NCBI GenBank assembly: GCA_963681505.1
Contig: OY811974.1
Location: 1,261,128 to 1,325,127 of the forward strand
Length of the DNA: 64,000 bases
Reading direction: 5' to 3'
Source: Eunapius fragilis
Taxonomy: Eukaryota > Porifera > Demospongiae > Spongillida > Spongillidae
The position numbers and the translations under genes are program-made. The notes below the pieces were generated by a model, which made no database searches, was not told where the DNA came from, and saw nothing but the letters and a program-made list of their open reading frames with translations. How positions within the stretch are numbered: position 1 is the stretch's first letter; every line of letters begins with the position of its first letter. Below, one piece after another: positions 11,871 through 42,075 of this stretch.

Positions 11871-11960
11871 AAGAACACAAGATGCCACACCTCAAGAGTG
11901 TGCTGTGCATGTGTATTCTGTCCGAGGCAATGTTACAAAATGATTTGAATACATGTCACT

Positions 11961-13404
11961 CAGGGTAGTTAAGGCTGCCTCACAAGAAAAATCATGTTAA
12001 CATGCTGTCAACATTCATGTTTGTAATTACATCATTATGACGTTATGTCATTCTGTACGTTTCGGTCTTCATTTAGCGCAACGACGCTATTTCAGTATCA
12101 TATTCATACACTGTTGCTACGTTACATTGATCTAGAGCTTAACGTACACGAAATGGAAAAAAATGCACAATGGACTAGCGAAAAGAGCGTGCAGCTGCCC
12201 AGCAATACAAATTAGGTGGGTGGTTATATTTTAATAACCACTGTACTTAGTATGGGAATATCGGAGATTCAAAACGCGGGGATGAAAGCGCAGCTCTCAG
12301 GTAAATTTATTCGGCTAGGCAAGCTCCTCTAGGGTTCTAGTTATTCACTACGACTGGATATTTCGATAACTGCATAGGCTATGGAAGATGTATCGTATTT
12401 CATACAAGTCGACGGCCATTTTGACCCTTGTTAACGTTTGTTGTGATAACACCAAGCAAAGAATTTCCTGCATCCAGTCGATTTAGTGTGTGAGAGCATA
12501 AAGAGATTGTTTGTAGCCAATTAGCTTATTAAAATTTGTATCGCAACATCCCCGCCTACAGCCGTATTTGTTTACATAGCCATTTTCCAAACAGTTACGT
12601 ACGATAGGTGTGTTAACCTATAATTGCCTGAAAAAACGTAAGGTATACCTTATGTTTCCGTAAGGTATACCTTACATTGGGCTTTTAATGTTCTGATGAA
12701 CAACATTGATTTCCAAACGAATTTATTAACTTTTTCATGTATGTTACAAACCAGTGTAAGTACGAATGTCACTCAATAGCTCAACTGTGCAAAACTGCCA
12801 CCATTATATGAAAAACCATATTGTAATGAAGCGGCGAAGGCATATCGTGATGAAGCAGCAATGCCATTGCTTGACAGTTGGCTAGAGGTACGAATTGCAT
12901 GCCTGTTGAAAACGAGGTTCGAAATTCAGAGTAGTAATATTCTGTTGAACACTAAAACTTGTATTTCTTTGGTTGTGGAACTGCAGTGCCTTCAAAAACA
13001 GTGTTTTTCTATGCCGCACCTTACGCAAACGATACCGTTTGTTACTCAGCGGCATGTATCGCCAGAACGGCACTAGTGGCTGATGCGGCAGCTCATGGCG
13101 GTTAGAGCCTGGTCCATTGAAAGCTGTAATGTACCAATACTTCGATCGCAAATCGCCAAATTTTACGCTGCATTTTTTATTTGAAAATCGTAAGGTATAC
13201 CTTACGAATGTAAGGTATACCTTACATCCGGCAATTATTGGTTAAAGAGCATACAACATAGCTGTTAGAAGTAGCAGTATTTAACACACATATTCACATC
13301 ACGTTTTAAGCAAGTGGATGGTCCTTGCGTGAAATATAACTTTTTGGTACTAGCCGCCATTTTGTGTGACGTAAAATTATTTGGTGGCAGCCTTAACTAC
13401 CCTG
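11961..13404. mobile_element. 1.44-kb CAGGG-ended non-autonomous DNA element (hAT-like)
   Basis: The ends are perfect inverted repeats: CAGGGTAGTTAAGGCTGCC at 11961-11979 and its reverse complement at 13386-13404. The CAGGG start is typical of hAT elements. No open frame of transposase type lies inside, so it is non-autonomous. It contains a second complete element (12617-13241). I could not find a convincing target-site duplication. Confidence 0.7.
12617..13241. mobile_element. 625-bp MITE flanked by TTAA, nested in the CAGGG element
   Basis: TTAA lies directly on both sides (12613-12616 and 13242-13245). Termini are inverted repeats of the form CCWATAATTGCCKGA. Just inside each end are two copies of the palindrome GTAAGGTATACCTTAC (12638-12653 with one mismatch, 12660-12675, 13190-13205, 13210-13225). 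TTAA target choice fits piggyBac-like or Kolobok-like transposases; neither terminal consensus is matched well enough to choose. There is no coding capacity. Confidence 0.75.
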
Positions 13405-13639
13405 AGCAAACACTAAATCTAGAACTTGATGGCAAGTCGGAAACAAGTCACAGCCCAACCAATGATATTGCTATGGAACTCATTAATCTAAGATTTTTTA
13501 AGCTGATAAACACCAGGTGAATAAAGTGGAAGAGGTAGTCAATATAGGAGGCTTGTCATCATAGCACCTGTGACAACTAAACCATCTCTATGCTGAACAA
13601 AGAAGCTGGCTTTAATTAAAGCCACTTATCCTTTTATAG

Positions 13640-13860
13640 TATCATTGGGCGTGAGCGGGATAGCTGCATGTAGTAGCAGTGGCAGCATCCAGGCAGGGTC
13701 CCATCCAGTAGTCCGGGTACATGTGGTCCTTGTCCACACTGATCCTGTATGCAGCTCCAAGCACATACATTGTAACAACCAAGCCGGCAGCCAATACCTT
13801 CTTGGTAGTGTCGAACGGGTCCGTGTGGATGAACAAATCACTGCACATACAAATCACTGC
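13640..13860 (-). pseudogene. Possible membrane-protein exon, unrecognised
   Basis: Minus-strand open frame 13857-13642 contains DPFDTTKKVLAAGLVVTMYV and ISVDKDHMYPDYWMGPCLD. It has one hydrophobic segment followed by an acidic, Tyr/Trp-rich stretch. It reads like coding sequence but has no identified partner exons and its 5' side runs into the 16-bp tandem repeat. Function unknown; could also be chance. Confidence 0.25.
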
Positions 13861-13898
13861 ACGTACAAATCACTGCACGTACAAATCATTGCACGTAC
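13833..13898. repeat. 16-bp tandem repeat, four copies
   Basis: Unit acaaatcactgcacgt repeated four times with single-base changes. Confidence 0.9.
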
Positions 13899-14352
13899 TC
13901 TAGACGGCTTGTTGGGTCTTCACCACCAGGATCGCAACTGCAGTGATGGGATCACAGGAACAAGTCCAGTCTATGATTGTCGGTGTGGGTATTATCGATA
14001 TCACCGACAACCTGCCCACACTCCGCGGGCTCCCTACGACCGTCAACGTAACCGTGATGTGCCTAGTCGGCCACCATTTCTTTAGCCGAAGCCACAATGT
14101 TGACTACCTACTACTCTTGTGGTGCGCACTCATTGGATGTATGAAGTCACTATTTTTGGTTGTCATGACAGCTAAAATGAGCACAGTACGACTCATAATT
14201 CATCTAAAGATGTATTGTTCCTGGGGACCAATACATCTGTCTCACCAATACATCTGGTCGACCGGCTTTTGTGAAGTCCACGAACAGGATGGCGATGGAT
14301 CCACTGGGGTTAGCTAGCATGCATTCAGCGAGCAATGATTATTAAGAATAAT

Positions 14353-14612
14353 TACACAAGTAAATAAAAATCATTCTCTATGAGAAAGTTGGTGGCATAT
14401 AGGATTTGAAGGCAATGGTGGTGTAAAAAAGGAAGGAAACAAGGGTCTAATAATAAGGGAAAATGGAATAGTCCTATATTTAGCACATGAACAACATACT
14501 ATATCCTACTATATCCTACATATAGAAATGTGCTAAATATAGGACTATTCCATTTTCCCTTATTATTAGACCCTTGTTTCCTTCCTTTTTACTTGTTTCA
14601 TTGATTTTTATT
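14353..14612. mobile_element. Hairpin MITE (family with core gctaaatataggactatt)
   Basis: Left arm aaaaaggaaggaaacaaggg...cctatatttagcacat and right arm its near-perfect complement (arms about 63 bp, loop about 40 bp). The left side extends outward through aagtaaataaaaatcattct and the right ends with attgatttttattca, i.e. longer inverted ends with a deletion in the right arm. Related copies lie at 3851-3972, 31862-31975, 50685-50790, 56447-56650 and 63256-63563. It is non-coding. Confidence 0.8.
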
Positions 14613-14639
14613 CATACCCGATTATGAGCCGTATAGCAT

Positions 14640-15094
14640 GTGAAGTAATCCGTCTTGATATGAGAGGGAGGTTGTAAAGGTACGACATACCTTTGAGTGA
14701 CCTTAACTCTTTTTGCCGAGCGAGATGCACGTTCAGGACTATGGCAATATCGCTGTCTTTTTTCAGGATCTGCTCGATACCTTGCACGTCTAGAGGTCCG
14801 TTCCTTTTCAGGATCTGAGGGGGCTTTAAGGGGCGGCCGAAATAGATTGTCGCCCCAGCGCGATCGAACCCATGAACGCATTTTGTACCGGGCCAGATCC
14901 AGACAGCACCGTCTCCCCTCCCCCCTACTAATCGCATCTCGATACCTTGCTCGTCGAGAGGTCCGTTTATTTTCAGGCTCTGCTCGATAGTTTTCACGTT
15001 GGGCCGCTTCTTTTCAGGCTCTGCTTTGTAATTCCGCTCGGGCTGAATCTAATATGTCGTCTCTAGTTTCTTCTTTTCCTGACGTGAAGGCATT
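14640..15094 (-). pseudogene. Helitron-like N-terminal YRADPEKxR repeat relic
   Basis: On the minus strand a start near 15094 reads MPSRQEKKKLETTY. It is followed, in shifting frames, by ERNYKAEPEKK, ENYRAEPENKRTSRRARYRD and DPEKERTSRRARYRADPEKR. Arrays of (R/N)YRADPEKxR are characteristic of the N-terminal region of Helitron-type and related mobile-element proteins in invertebrates. At DNA level the unit appears as repeats of ttttcaggatctgctcgatacc. A stop and frame changes show it is dead. A second copy starts at 63900 on the minus strand. Confidence 0.5.
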
Positions 15095-15860
15095 TTGAAA
15101 AAAAAAAAAAAACAACTTCACTAAGTTACAAAGAGCGTCAAACTTACAACGATCGAATAACAAGAATGGTTATAGTACGTGCACGTTATTAAAAATACAT
15201 AACCGCCACAGTTAATTACCACTATGTGTAGTGCCCAGACCGTACACATTTGATTACATGATGTATACTGCTAGTACTTCGTATAAAGAGCGAAGTAGGA
15301 CCTATCCAAGTCGTGTCAATGCAGTAAGCTTAACTATACGTGATTTGCTAACACAACCACCGATATATGTCATGTTGCCTCGAGACGTTTTGACCACAGA
15401 AGCGAAAATGCCAACGAATTCTGAAGCCATTTGTGTGATTTTCATTTCTTAAAAGTGTTCCTATCCCGAGTTATGCGTGGTCAAGAACAAGAACAAGAAG
15501 AAGAAGAACGAGAAATACGTGGGACTGGGTACGAGCTTCGAAAATTGTTTTGTTCTCTACAACCACGCGGTTTTGTGACATCAAACAAACACGAAACTGC
15601 TTGTTATTGCCTTCTTGTGCGACGACGATAACAAGGTAAGCCATCCGCTCGTCGGAAGTCTTGTTAGAAGCGGGTCGCGTTTTTTTAATGACATTCATCA
15701 TCAGGTTCAAATCCTATATGAGAGTTACTAACGTAACTCTCAATATATACGGTACACGGATAAATGCACATCATAAAGTTAGTCTGGTTTATACTCCACA
15801 TTCCTCCCCTCCATTCAGGTCCCTCCATCCGTATACCGAGCCGGTTTCTTAATTACCCTT
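15095..15860. other. No supportable gene
   Basis: Contains a GA-rich run (15484-15516) and a 9-bp inverted repeat with 4-nt loop (gagagttac...gtaactctc, about 15720-15741). Nothing coding was recognised. Confidence 0.4.
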
Positions 15861-15889
15861 CCACTTCGTCTGGGTATCTGCTGCGGAGT

Positions 15890-18360
15890 AGCCTCACGTG
15901 GTTGAAGTCTCCTGAATTAGGGGTGTTTCTTCCTGTGTCTCCTGAGGTAGGGGTGCTTCTTGTATCTTCTGAGATAGAGGTGCTTCTTGGGGTGCTACTC
16001 CCTCCAATCCTCTCGTTCCCTGGCCCTCAGATTCCCTTGGCAGTGTTATGACCATCTCATTAGGAGGTTGCAGAACTGGTTCTATGCATCTTGACAGTGG
16101 GACTGTGCGGTCCGCTTCATCTGGTTCTTCCATTGTTAACCTCTCGTCAGCTGGCCTGATCTGGTCTGCATGTCGTTTCCACACACCACCATTTCCTAAG
16201 TCAACTAGGTAGGACTTTAACTTCTGAGTGATTGTAGCCGGCTGCCAACGTGTATGTCCAGTCCGGTAGTCACGAACCATCACCTTTTCTCCCTCTTCAA
16301 AACTCCGCTCAATGGCTGCTGCTCTTGTCATCACCTGACGAGTCATGGCCATGGACACGGTGCCCCTCAGGTCTGGCTTCAGTAAGTGCAACCGGCAGTG
16401 TAACTCTCTACCCATCATCAGGTACGATGGAGCAGTCTCTGTTGTCGCATGTCTAGAATTCCTGTAGTTAAGTAGAAAACTAGCAAGTCGATGTTGAAGA
16501 GATCTCTCGTCCTTCCAAGACACCCTCAGTGCTTGTTTCAGGGTTTGAACAAATCGTTCTGCCAAGCCATTGGTGGCTGGGTGGTATGGGCTAGACTTGA
16601 TATGTTTGATATTGTTGTAGCTCATGAACCTCTGGAACATCTCTGACACAAATTGTGGGCCTTTGTCCGTTACAATCTGTTGGGGTATTCCCCACCTAGT
16701 AAATGTGTTCCGCAGTTCATCAATGGTGACCTCTGTTGTCGTGCTCGTCATCACAGATACTTCTGGCCACTTGGTATAAGCGTTTACCATGACCAGGAAT
16801 GTCTTCCCCTCAAATGGTCCAGCAAAATCGAGATGCACCCTTCGCCAAGGGCCCTCAGGGTACTCCCATGGGTGGACAGGGGTCAATTTTGGGTCCTGCT
16901 TCATTAGTTGGCATCCGGTACAGCTCTGACATGCCCCTTCAATGTCCCGGTCTATGTTGGGCCACCACACATGTGCCCGAGCGAGGGCCTTCATTTTGAC
17001 CACGCCCAAGTGTCCTCCATGGAGTTCATCCAGCACCTTGCTCCTGCACTTCTGTGGAATGACAGCTCGTGCTCCCCACATCAGACATCCTTGTTCAATA
17101 GTGAGCTCATCCCGTCTCACAAAGAATGGCTTTAGGTCCTCACTGATAGAGCGAGGCCATCCAGACTGAGCAAAGGTCATCACCCTGGAGAGCTCGGGGT
17201 CCTTCAGAGTTCCAGCCTTAAGGGAGAGTGCTGTCACGGGTAACAGTTCTAATTGCTGTATCAGGTATGCCGTGGCATCATCGCTGTCCTCTGGGGCTTG
17301 GTCCGGTTGTTTGCTGGGTAGTCTGGACAGCGCGTCTGCATTCGCATGCTGGGTAGTGTTCCGATCTTTATGGTGTAGGCATAGGCCGACAGAAAGAGTG
17401 CCTGTCTCTGCAGCCGTGAACCTGCTGTTGCTGAGATACTCCTATCAGGACTGAAGAGTGCTGTTAGTGGTTGATGGTCGGTAATCAGTGTGAAATTCAA
17501 CCCATACAAGTACTGGTGGAACTTTTTAACTCCACACACAACAGCCAACGCCTCCTTGTCAATTTGGGCATAATTGCATTCTGCAGGCGACAGGGTCCTT
17601 GAAGCATATGCCACTGGCCGTTCTCCTCCATCTGGCATAGTGTGTGAGAGCACGGCCCCTAGACCATACGCACTGGCATCACAGGATAACACGCGGTAAC
17701 TTCGGGTTGAAATGAGTCAGCACAGTATCAGAGGACATTAGCTGTTTCACCTTGTCGAAGGCTGCAACACATTCAGTGGACCACACCCACTTGGTCTCTT
17801 TTTTTTAGCAAGTGATAAGTGGTGCCAAGGTGGTGGGGAGATTAGGTAGGAACCGATGGTAATAGTTCACCGTGCCCAAAAAGGCTCTCAGTTGTGACAC
17901 ATTGCTGGGTGGCGGTGCCTCAGTTACGCTCTGTACCTTCTCGGCTGTCTTGTGCTTGTGTAGTCCTTCCCCATCCACACGGTACCCACAGTATGACACC
18001 TCTTTCTGGAAGAATACACACTTTCTTTTGTTTATGGTGAGGTGGTACCGGTTGAGTCGTTCCAGGACCTGCTCCAAGAGTTGTAGGTGCTCCTCTTCCC
18101 CTGCTCCAGCTACAATGATGTCATCCAAGAGGCACTGTGTCTTCGGAATCCCTTCTAACACTATTTCTATTGCCCGCTGCCAAATAGCTGGTGCAGATGC
18201 AATGCCAAAAGCCAAATGGTTATAATGGAAGAGACCTTTATGAGTGTGTATTGTGGCCAACTTCTTCGACTCATCGTCAAGCTCCATCTGTAAGTACGCC
18301 AACTGGAGGTCAATTTTGCTGAACGTGCTCCCTCCTAGTGTCGCCAAGATTATCTTGCCT
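15890..18360 (-). mobile_element. Fossil Ty3/Gypsy-type pol, broken
   Basis: Minus strand, parts in order: reverse transcriptase (18347-17805), RNase H (17692-about 17300), then zinc-binding HHCC region and DDE integrase with a C-terminal tail (17237-15894). The integrase part has a long open frame, so decay is moderate and the insertion probably not ancient. Overall it is broken in two or three places. Gag, protease and the start of RT are absent: the element ends abruptly at about 18360, exactly where the ankyrin-repeat gene begins. No LTRs were recognised on either side. Confidence 0.85.
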
Positions 18361-18362
18361 TA

Positions 18363-21300
18363 GAAGGGTCACTGTCAGCAGTGTGCACACTGATTGATGA
18401 ATTCATATACAATCCTTACACAAAGGGATTTAATGGAATCATACCAGTGCATCAGGCTGCTTACAAAGGCCACATTGATATTGTCAGGAAGCTTGTTCGT
18501 GATTATGGATGTGTTGTCATAGTTAAAGATAATAATGGTGACACTCCTCTTCACTGGGCTGTCATGGGAGGGTCACTCACTGTCCACAGTGTGCACACTG
18601 ATTGATGAATTCAAATGTGATCCTATCACAAAGGGATTTAATGGCACAACACCAGTCCATCAGGCTGCTCAGCAAGGTCACATTGACATTATCAGGAAGC
18701 TTGTTAATGATTATCGATGTGACATTGTGGCTAAAGATAATAATTGTGACACTCCTCTCCACTACGCTGCCTTGGGAGGGTCACTGTCCACAGTGTGCAC
18801 ACTGATTGATGAATTCAAATGTGACCCTAACACAAAGGGAGAGTATGGTATAACACCATTGCATCACGCTGCTTTAGCAAATCATATTGACATTGTCAGG
18901 AAGCTTCATGTCTATGGATGTGACATCATGGCTAAAGATAATGATGGTGACACTCCTCTCCACTACGCTGCCTTGGGAGGGTCACTGTCAACAGTGTGCA
19001 CACTGATTGATGAATTCAAATGTGACCCTAACACAAAGGGAAAGTATGGTAGAACACCATTGCATCACGCTGCTGAAACAGGTCACATTGACATTGTTAG
19101 GAAGCTTGTTCGTGATTATGGATGTGACATAATGGTTAAAGATAATAATAATGACACTCTTCTCCACTGGGCTGCCTTGGGAGGGTCACTGTCCACAGTG
19201 TGCACACTAATTGGCGAATTCAAATGTGACCCTAACACAAAGGGAAAGTATGATGGAACACCAATGCATCGGGCTGCTCAAAAAGGTCACATTGACATTC
19301 TCAGGAAGCTTGTTAATGATTATCGATGTGACATCATGGCTAAAGATAAAAATGGTGACACTCCTCTCCACTACGCTGCCTCGGGAGGGTTACTGTCCAC
19401 AGTGTGCACACTGATTGAGGAATTCAAATGTGACCCTAACACAAGGGGATTTAATGGCACAACACCAGTCCATCAGGCTGCTCAGCAAGGTCACATTGAC
19501 ATTATCAGGAAGCTTGTTAATGATTGTCGATGTGACATTGTGGTTAAAGATAACAATGGTGACACTCCTCTCCACTACGCTGCCTTGGGAGGGTCACTGT
19601 CCACAGTGTGCACACTGATTGATGAATTCAAATGTGATCCTAACACAAAGGGAGAGTATGGTATAACACCATTGCATCACGCTGCTTTAGCAAATCATAT
19701 TGACATTGTCAGGAAGCTTCATGTCTATGGATGTGACATCATGGCTAAAGATAATGATGGTGACACTCCTCTCCACTGTGCTGCCTTTGGAGGGTCTCTG
19801 TCCACAGTGTGCACACTGATTGAGAAATTCAAATGTGACCCTAACACAAGGGGATTTAATGGCACAAAACCAGTCCATCAGGCTGCTCAGCAAGGTCACA
19901 TTGACATTATCAGGAAGCTTGTTAATGATTATCGATGTGACATTGTGGCTAAAGATAATAATGGTGACACTCCTCTCCACTACGCTGCCTTGGGAGGGTC
20001 ACTGTCCACAGTGTGCACACTGATTGATGAATTCAAATGTGACCCTAACACAAAGGGAAAGTATGGTAGAACACCATTGCATCATGCTGCTGAAACAGGT
20101 CACATTGACATTGTCAGGAAGCTTGTTAATGATTATGGATGCAATATCAATCTTTTAGGGGTATGTGCTCGTCCATCAGGATAGTACCAGTGGTTTTGAC
20201 AGCTGGATTGTCACAGATATCAAGATGTTTCTGAACTCTGTTCACGAGCAGCTGTTCTCGGAGAAGGCCAAAGCTCTCAGAGGCCTCTCCTCCAACCTTT
20301 GTATCATCCCTGTCTCACAGCTAGGTGTCATGTTCCCACACCTCCCTCCATCAGTGCTGGTGTCCTGTTTTGAGCGTCTCCAGTACTGCTTCAAGATGGA
20401 CAACCACAACATCCTTGTTCAGAATGATAGCGGCCATTGTGGTAGTGTGCCAGATGGAACAACGTACTACCTCTTCTTCCCAGCTCTGCTTGAAGCAGGC
20501 AGGTCTGAGGTAAAGTGGATCATGTGTGAAGGTGATGTGTATACAGTGGGATGGTACATTAGCTGCAGTGGAAAGTGTTCTTTCTTACCACCTCGGTTTG
20601 TGTACGTCCTCCTGTTGAAGTTAGCATTGGTCTACTCTCTACCTGATGAGCAGGGTCCTGACCACACCCCTGATTGGAGGATGAGGCGTCGGTGTAAGGT
20701 GTGGAAGTATGGTATCCAGTGGTTGATGGAGAGTGGTGTGGAGGGGTATGTGGAAGTGGTGAAGGAGAGCAGAGGAGTTGTCGTGGTGATGGGGAGTTCA
20801 AGATGAAGTGTGGGGAAATGCTGATGGTGGTGGTTAGAGAGGTGTGTGATGTCCTTAGGGAATTCTGCCATGGATCGGTGACCACAGAGTACCTCATTGA
20901 TCCCAAGGGGCTAAAAGACCAATGTTTCCCTCAAGAGGTAAACTCCTTACAGTTGTACCTCTTGAGTGATGTAAAAAGAGTGTTGGCAGGAGGGAACATG
21001 GTTGTAAGTGTAAGAGGCGGAAGAGGAGGCATGATGTCATCAGACATTGACATCCTTCGGCAATATCCTCTGTGGGGTAAGTTGAAGAGTTGTGTCTCCT
21101 GTGGGGAGTTGTGGCTTACCTCTGTGGGAGGTGTGGTTTACCTTTATGGGGTGTGGCTTGTCATCTGCAATGAGGTTATGTCATCATATATGTGCTGTAT
21201 TAATTTTAGATTATCACACAAGTGGACCAGGAGTACCCCAAGGTATGTAGGGTCATACAGTCCTTAGTACATTATTGTAGTTAATTTGATGCTTTTGGAT

Positions 21301-21966
21301 TTTTCAAAGTCGGTTATGAATATAAATGATACTTATAAACTGTTACTCTTTTAGACTGTCATATGTTTGGGTGTTTGAAATCTCATGAAATTTGAACTGA
21401 TAGATTTTTTATTTCAAAAGTTAGCTGTTGGTCCATTTCATTGTTGGCAATTTACCAAAGACATTGTAGATGTGTTGATTGGGTATTTATTGGAGATTGG
21501 TATGATTATGGCTCAGCATCACAAAGCCCATAGTTATAACCTAGGTGTACATGTTTATGTCCAAGTGTACAGATTACACTGAATGAATGAAGACCTGAAT
21601 AATTGGCCATTGCAATTGTGATGTACAGGTATACAGGACCCTCCAAGTCTAGAAGACCTCATGAATGAAGTTGCAGCTGTCATCCCTTCCAAATGGAAAG
21701 CAGTTGGTGTTCAGCTAAGCCTATCTGGAGGCACTCTGAACAGTATCCAAATGAGCCATGGATGGAAGCCAATAGCATGTCATGATTCATTTGAAGAGGT
21801 GTTCAGAACATGGAAGGACCAAGCCACTACTGGTACTACATGTAGTCCATACACATGGCTAACAATGATAGATGCTCTGAAGACACCAGCAGTTGGTGAA
21901 GTTGCTCTAGCTGAGTCATTAGAACAGAAGCTTACAACAGCAGCTATGTTGCCAAAGGTGGCATAA
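18363..21966 (+). CDS. Ankyrin-COR-Death protein (Roco-like without Roc), probably decayed
   Basis: 18363-20160 encodes about 18 ankyrin repeats as nine 201-204-bp double units (pattern GDTPLHYAALGGS ... CDPNTKGxYGxTPLHHAA). 20170-20800 resembles the C-terminal COR part of Roco proteins (PVSQLGVMFPHLPPSVLVS; FPALLEAG; GWYISCSG; FLPPRFVYVLLLKLAL). Exon 2 is 21210-21242 and exon 3 is 21629-21966, both phase 1. Exon 3 encodes a Death domain (LEDLMNEVAAVIPSKWKAVG; FEEVFRTWKDQAT) and ends at TAA. ANK-Roc-COR-Death is the DAPK/Roco plan, used in apoptosis-type signalling; here no P-loop or Roc domain lies between ANK and COR. Frame breaks: a 4-bp TCAC duplication near 18575, a change at the ANK/COR junction near 20165, and one near 20800. 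Either a pseudogene or a locus with sequence errors. No 5' exon is seen; pol debris abuts it. Confidence 0.7.
18369..20160 (+). repeat. Coding tandem array of 201/204-bp ankyrin double units with higher-order repeats
   Basis: Nine near-identical double units, each carrying gaattcaaatgtga. A variant pair of units (GFNGTTPVHQAAQQGH followed by the one-residue-shorter KLHVYGCDIMAKDND) recurs 813 bp downstream, and its first half again 405 bp after that. This indicates block duplication by unequal exchange, not drift of single units. Confidence 0.85.
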
Positions 21967-23300
21967 GCATATGTACTCATCATGTAGACTGTGTCTGTTG
22001 TATGCTGTATGTAGGTAGTGTATAGGAAGTGGGTGTGGCCGTAAACGTCGCTGAGCTGCAGCAGTTGGACTTGTGTTGTATTAGGGCAGTGCTAGATAGA
22101 TGGTTTTTCTCTCCATTCTGTGTTTGTGGATTTTTCCCAGTAGAGGTTTTCCACAGGCGTTTTTACCTTAAGGAGATGTGGGCTCATCTCCTTTTAAAAT
22201 ATAGGTTTGTGCCAAGCCCCCTGCCAGCCATGTGTGTGGAGGCAGCAGTCCGGATGTTTGTGTTGTTGGTGTCATGTTATATGTGGAGGAGTGTTTGTCT
22301 GTGTGTTGTACCATTGCTGATGCTATCTTTGTCTTATTAAGTTGGCATGCACAGGTGATTATGCTACACCAATTTTTATGTGATATGGGACTGTAGGGGA
22401 TCCATGGGAGGCATGTGGTAGAAGATACACTTTCCTGTTGTTTGAAAGTATTGAATTAGACAGGAAACCGGTATTCATGGTCTGGTAATGAGCAGGTATG
22501 TTGAACAATGAAATTATGCATGGTTATTGGTGGGGGCTCTGTATGTGCCAGCTGGCGATGCAGCTATAAGCAGTCACTGGAGTCTGTGTGGCCATTTTAA
22601 GAGTTTGTGCACACTACGTCTTAGACATCACATATTGATGCATTTATGTGTTTGGTCACATGACTGGATTCCTTGGCTAATGACAGATGAAAGGTGTCAA
22701 AAGTGGGAGGGGCATGTAACATGTTTTCCAATAATAAAATATTCTAGTTGTTACCACAAGTATATCATTTTAATGCCCCTACCAAAGATTATCCTTTTAA
22801 TATTTCTTTGATGATGACTACATATGGTCAGGTGGGTGTGAGGATGCATAGGCAATATCTCTAGTAGTAGTAAAACTTATGATTGAGCAGCTATTAGTCT
22901 GGGGACCCGATGATTGATGTAAACTATCACCAATCAGTTTGGCCTCAAAATTAAGCAACCTGTCATTTCAATACTTTTATTATCTGATTACAGAAACCAG
23001 ATTCATTTATTATTTATGTGTTAGTTATTAGCAAATGTATGATGATAATGATGTGTTGCTTATGTACGGAATTAGTAGTATGAATAGTTACTAAAATTAT
23101 GAAAGCAATTGGCATTAAATGGCAACCTGCACCTAAGGTCTGATGTGAAGGGTACCACCATGATACATGCAGTAAACAAATGTATCATCTCCATAACAAC
23201 GGCAGCACAGGCACCAAAGCCTCTGCTTACCCATAGCACAAAAACATCAAGACAACATGCACATGCAAACACATTGTTGCCATGGCAACAACAGTCCTAT
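21967..23300. other. Intergenic, no supportable gene
   Basis: Lies between the 3' end of the Death-domain gene and the 3' end of the convergent GH116-like gene. Open frames at 22029-22340 and 22527-22811 have no recognisable domain and are Cys/Val-rich by chance-like composition. Poly(A) signals for either gene could be here (aataaa at about 22733) but none is decisive. Confidence 0.4.
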
Positions 23301-23303
23301 ACA

Positions 23304-41880
<18,577 letters not shown>

Positions 41881-41894
41881 AAGCCACCCAGACA

Positions 41895-42075
41895 CACTCT
41901 TTAATGAGTTGGAATGCTCTATCTGTCTGGGTGTGTTCACCACGTGACAGGCTAGTATGCATGTGCCACTTGACTAGTGGTGGAATGGATCCACCTATAT
42001 AGCCATCTACAACACGCTGTCCCTGCTGTCGCTCCACTGCACCCTTGGAGTGCAAGGATGTCACTGTATTCCGCT
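41895..42075 (+). pseudogene. RING-finger fragment, broken
   Basis: The open frame ending at 41947 finishes LFNELECSICLGVFTT, the first half of a C3HC4 RING. About 42010-42075 reads TRCPCCRSTAPLECKDV, the last Cys pair and following segment, in another frame. The middle (HTFCxxC) is missing or unreadable. TRIM-like proteins are the likeliest source; no B-box or coiled coil was found. Confidence 0.45.

Noticed and set aside
15700-15720. ggttcaaatcc, resembling a tRNA B box
   Set aside because: No A box or cloverleaf upstream on either strand; it matches the outer part of the hairpin MITE family instead.
22029-22340. 103-residue hydrophobic open frame after the Death-domain gene
   Set aside because: No domain and no splice link to the gene; probably 3' UTR or intergenic.
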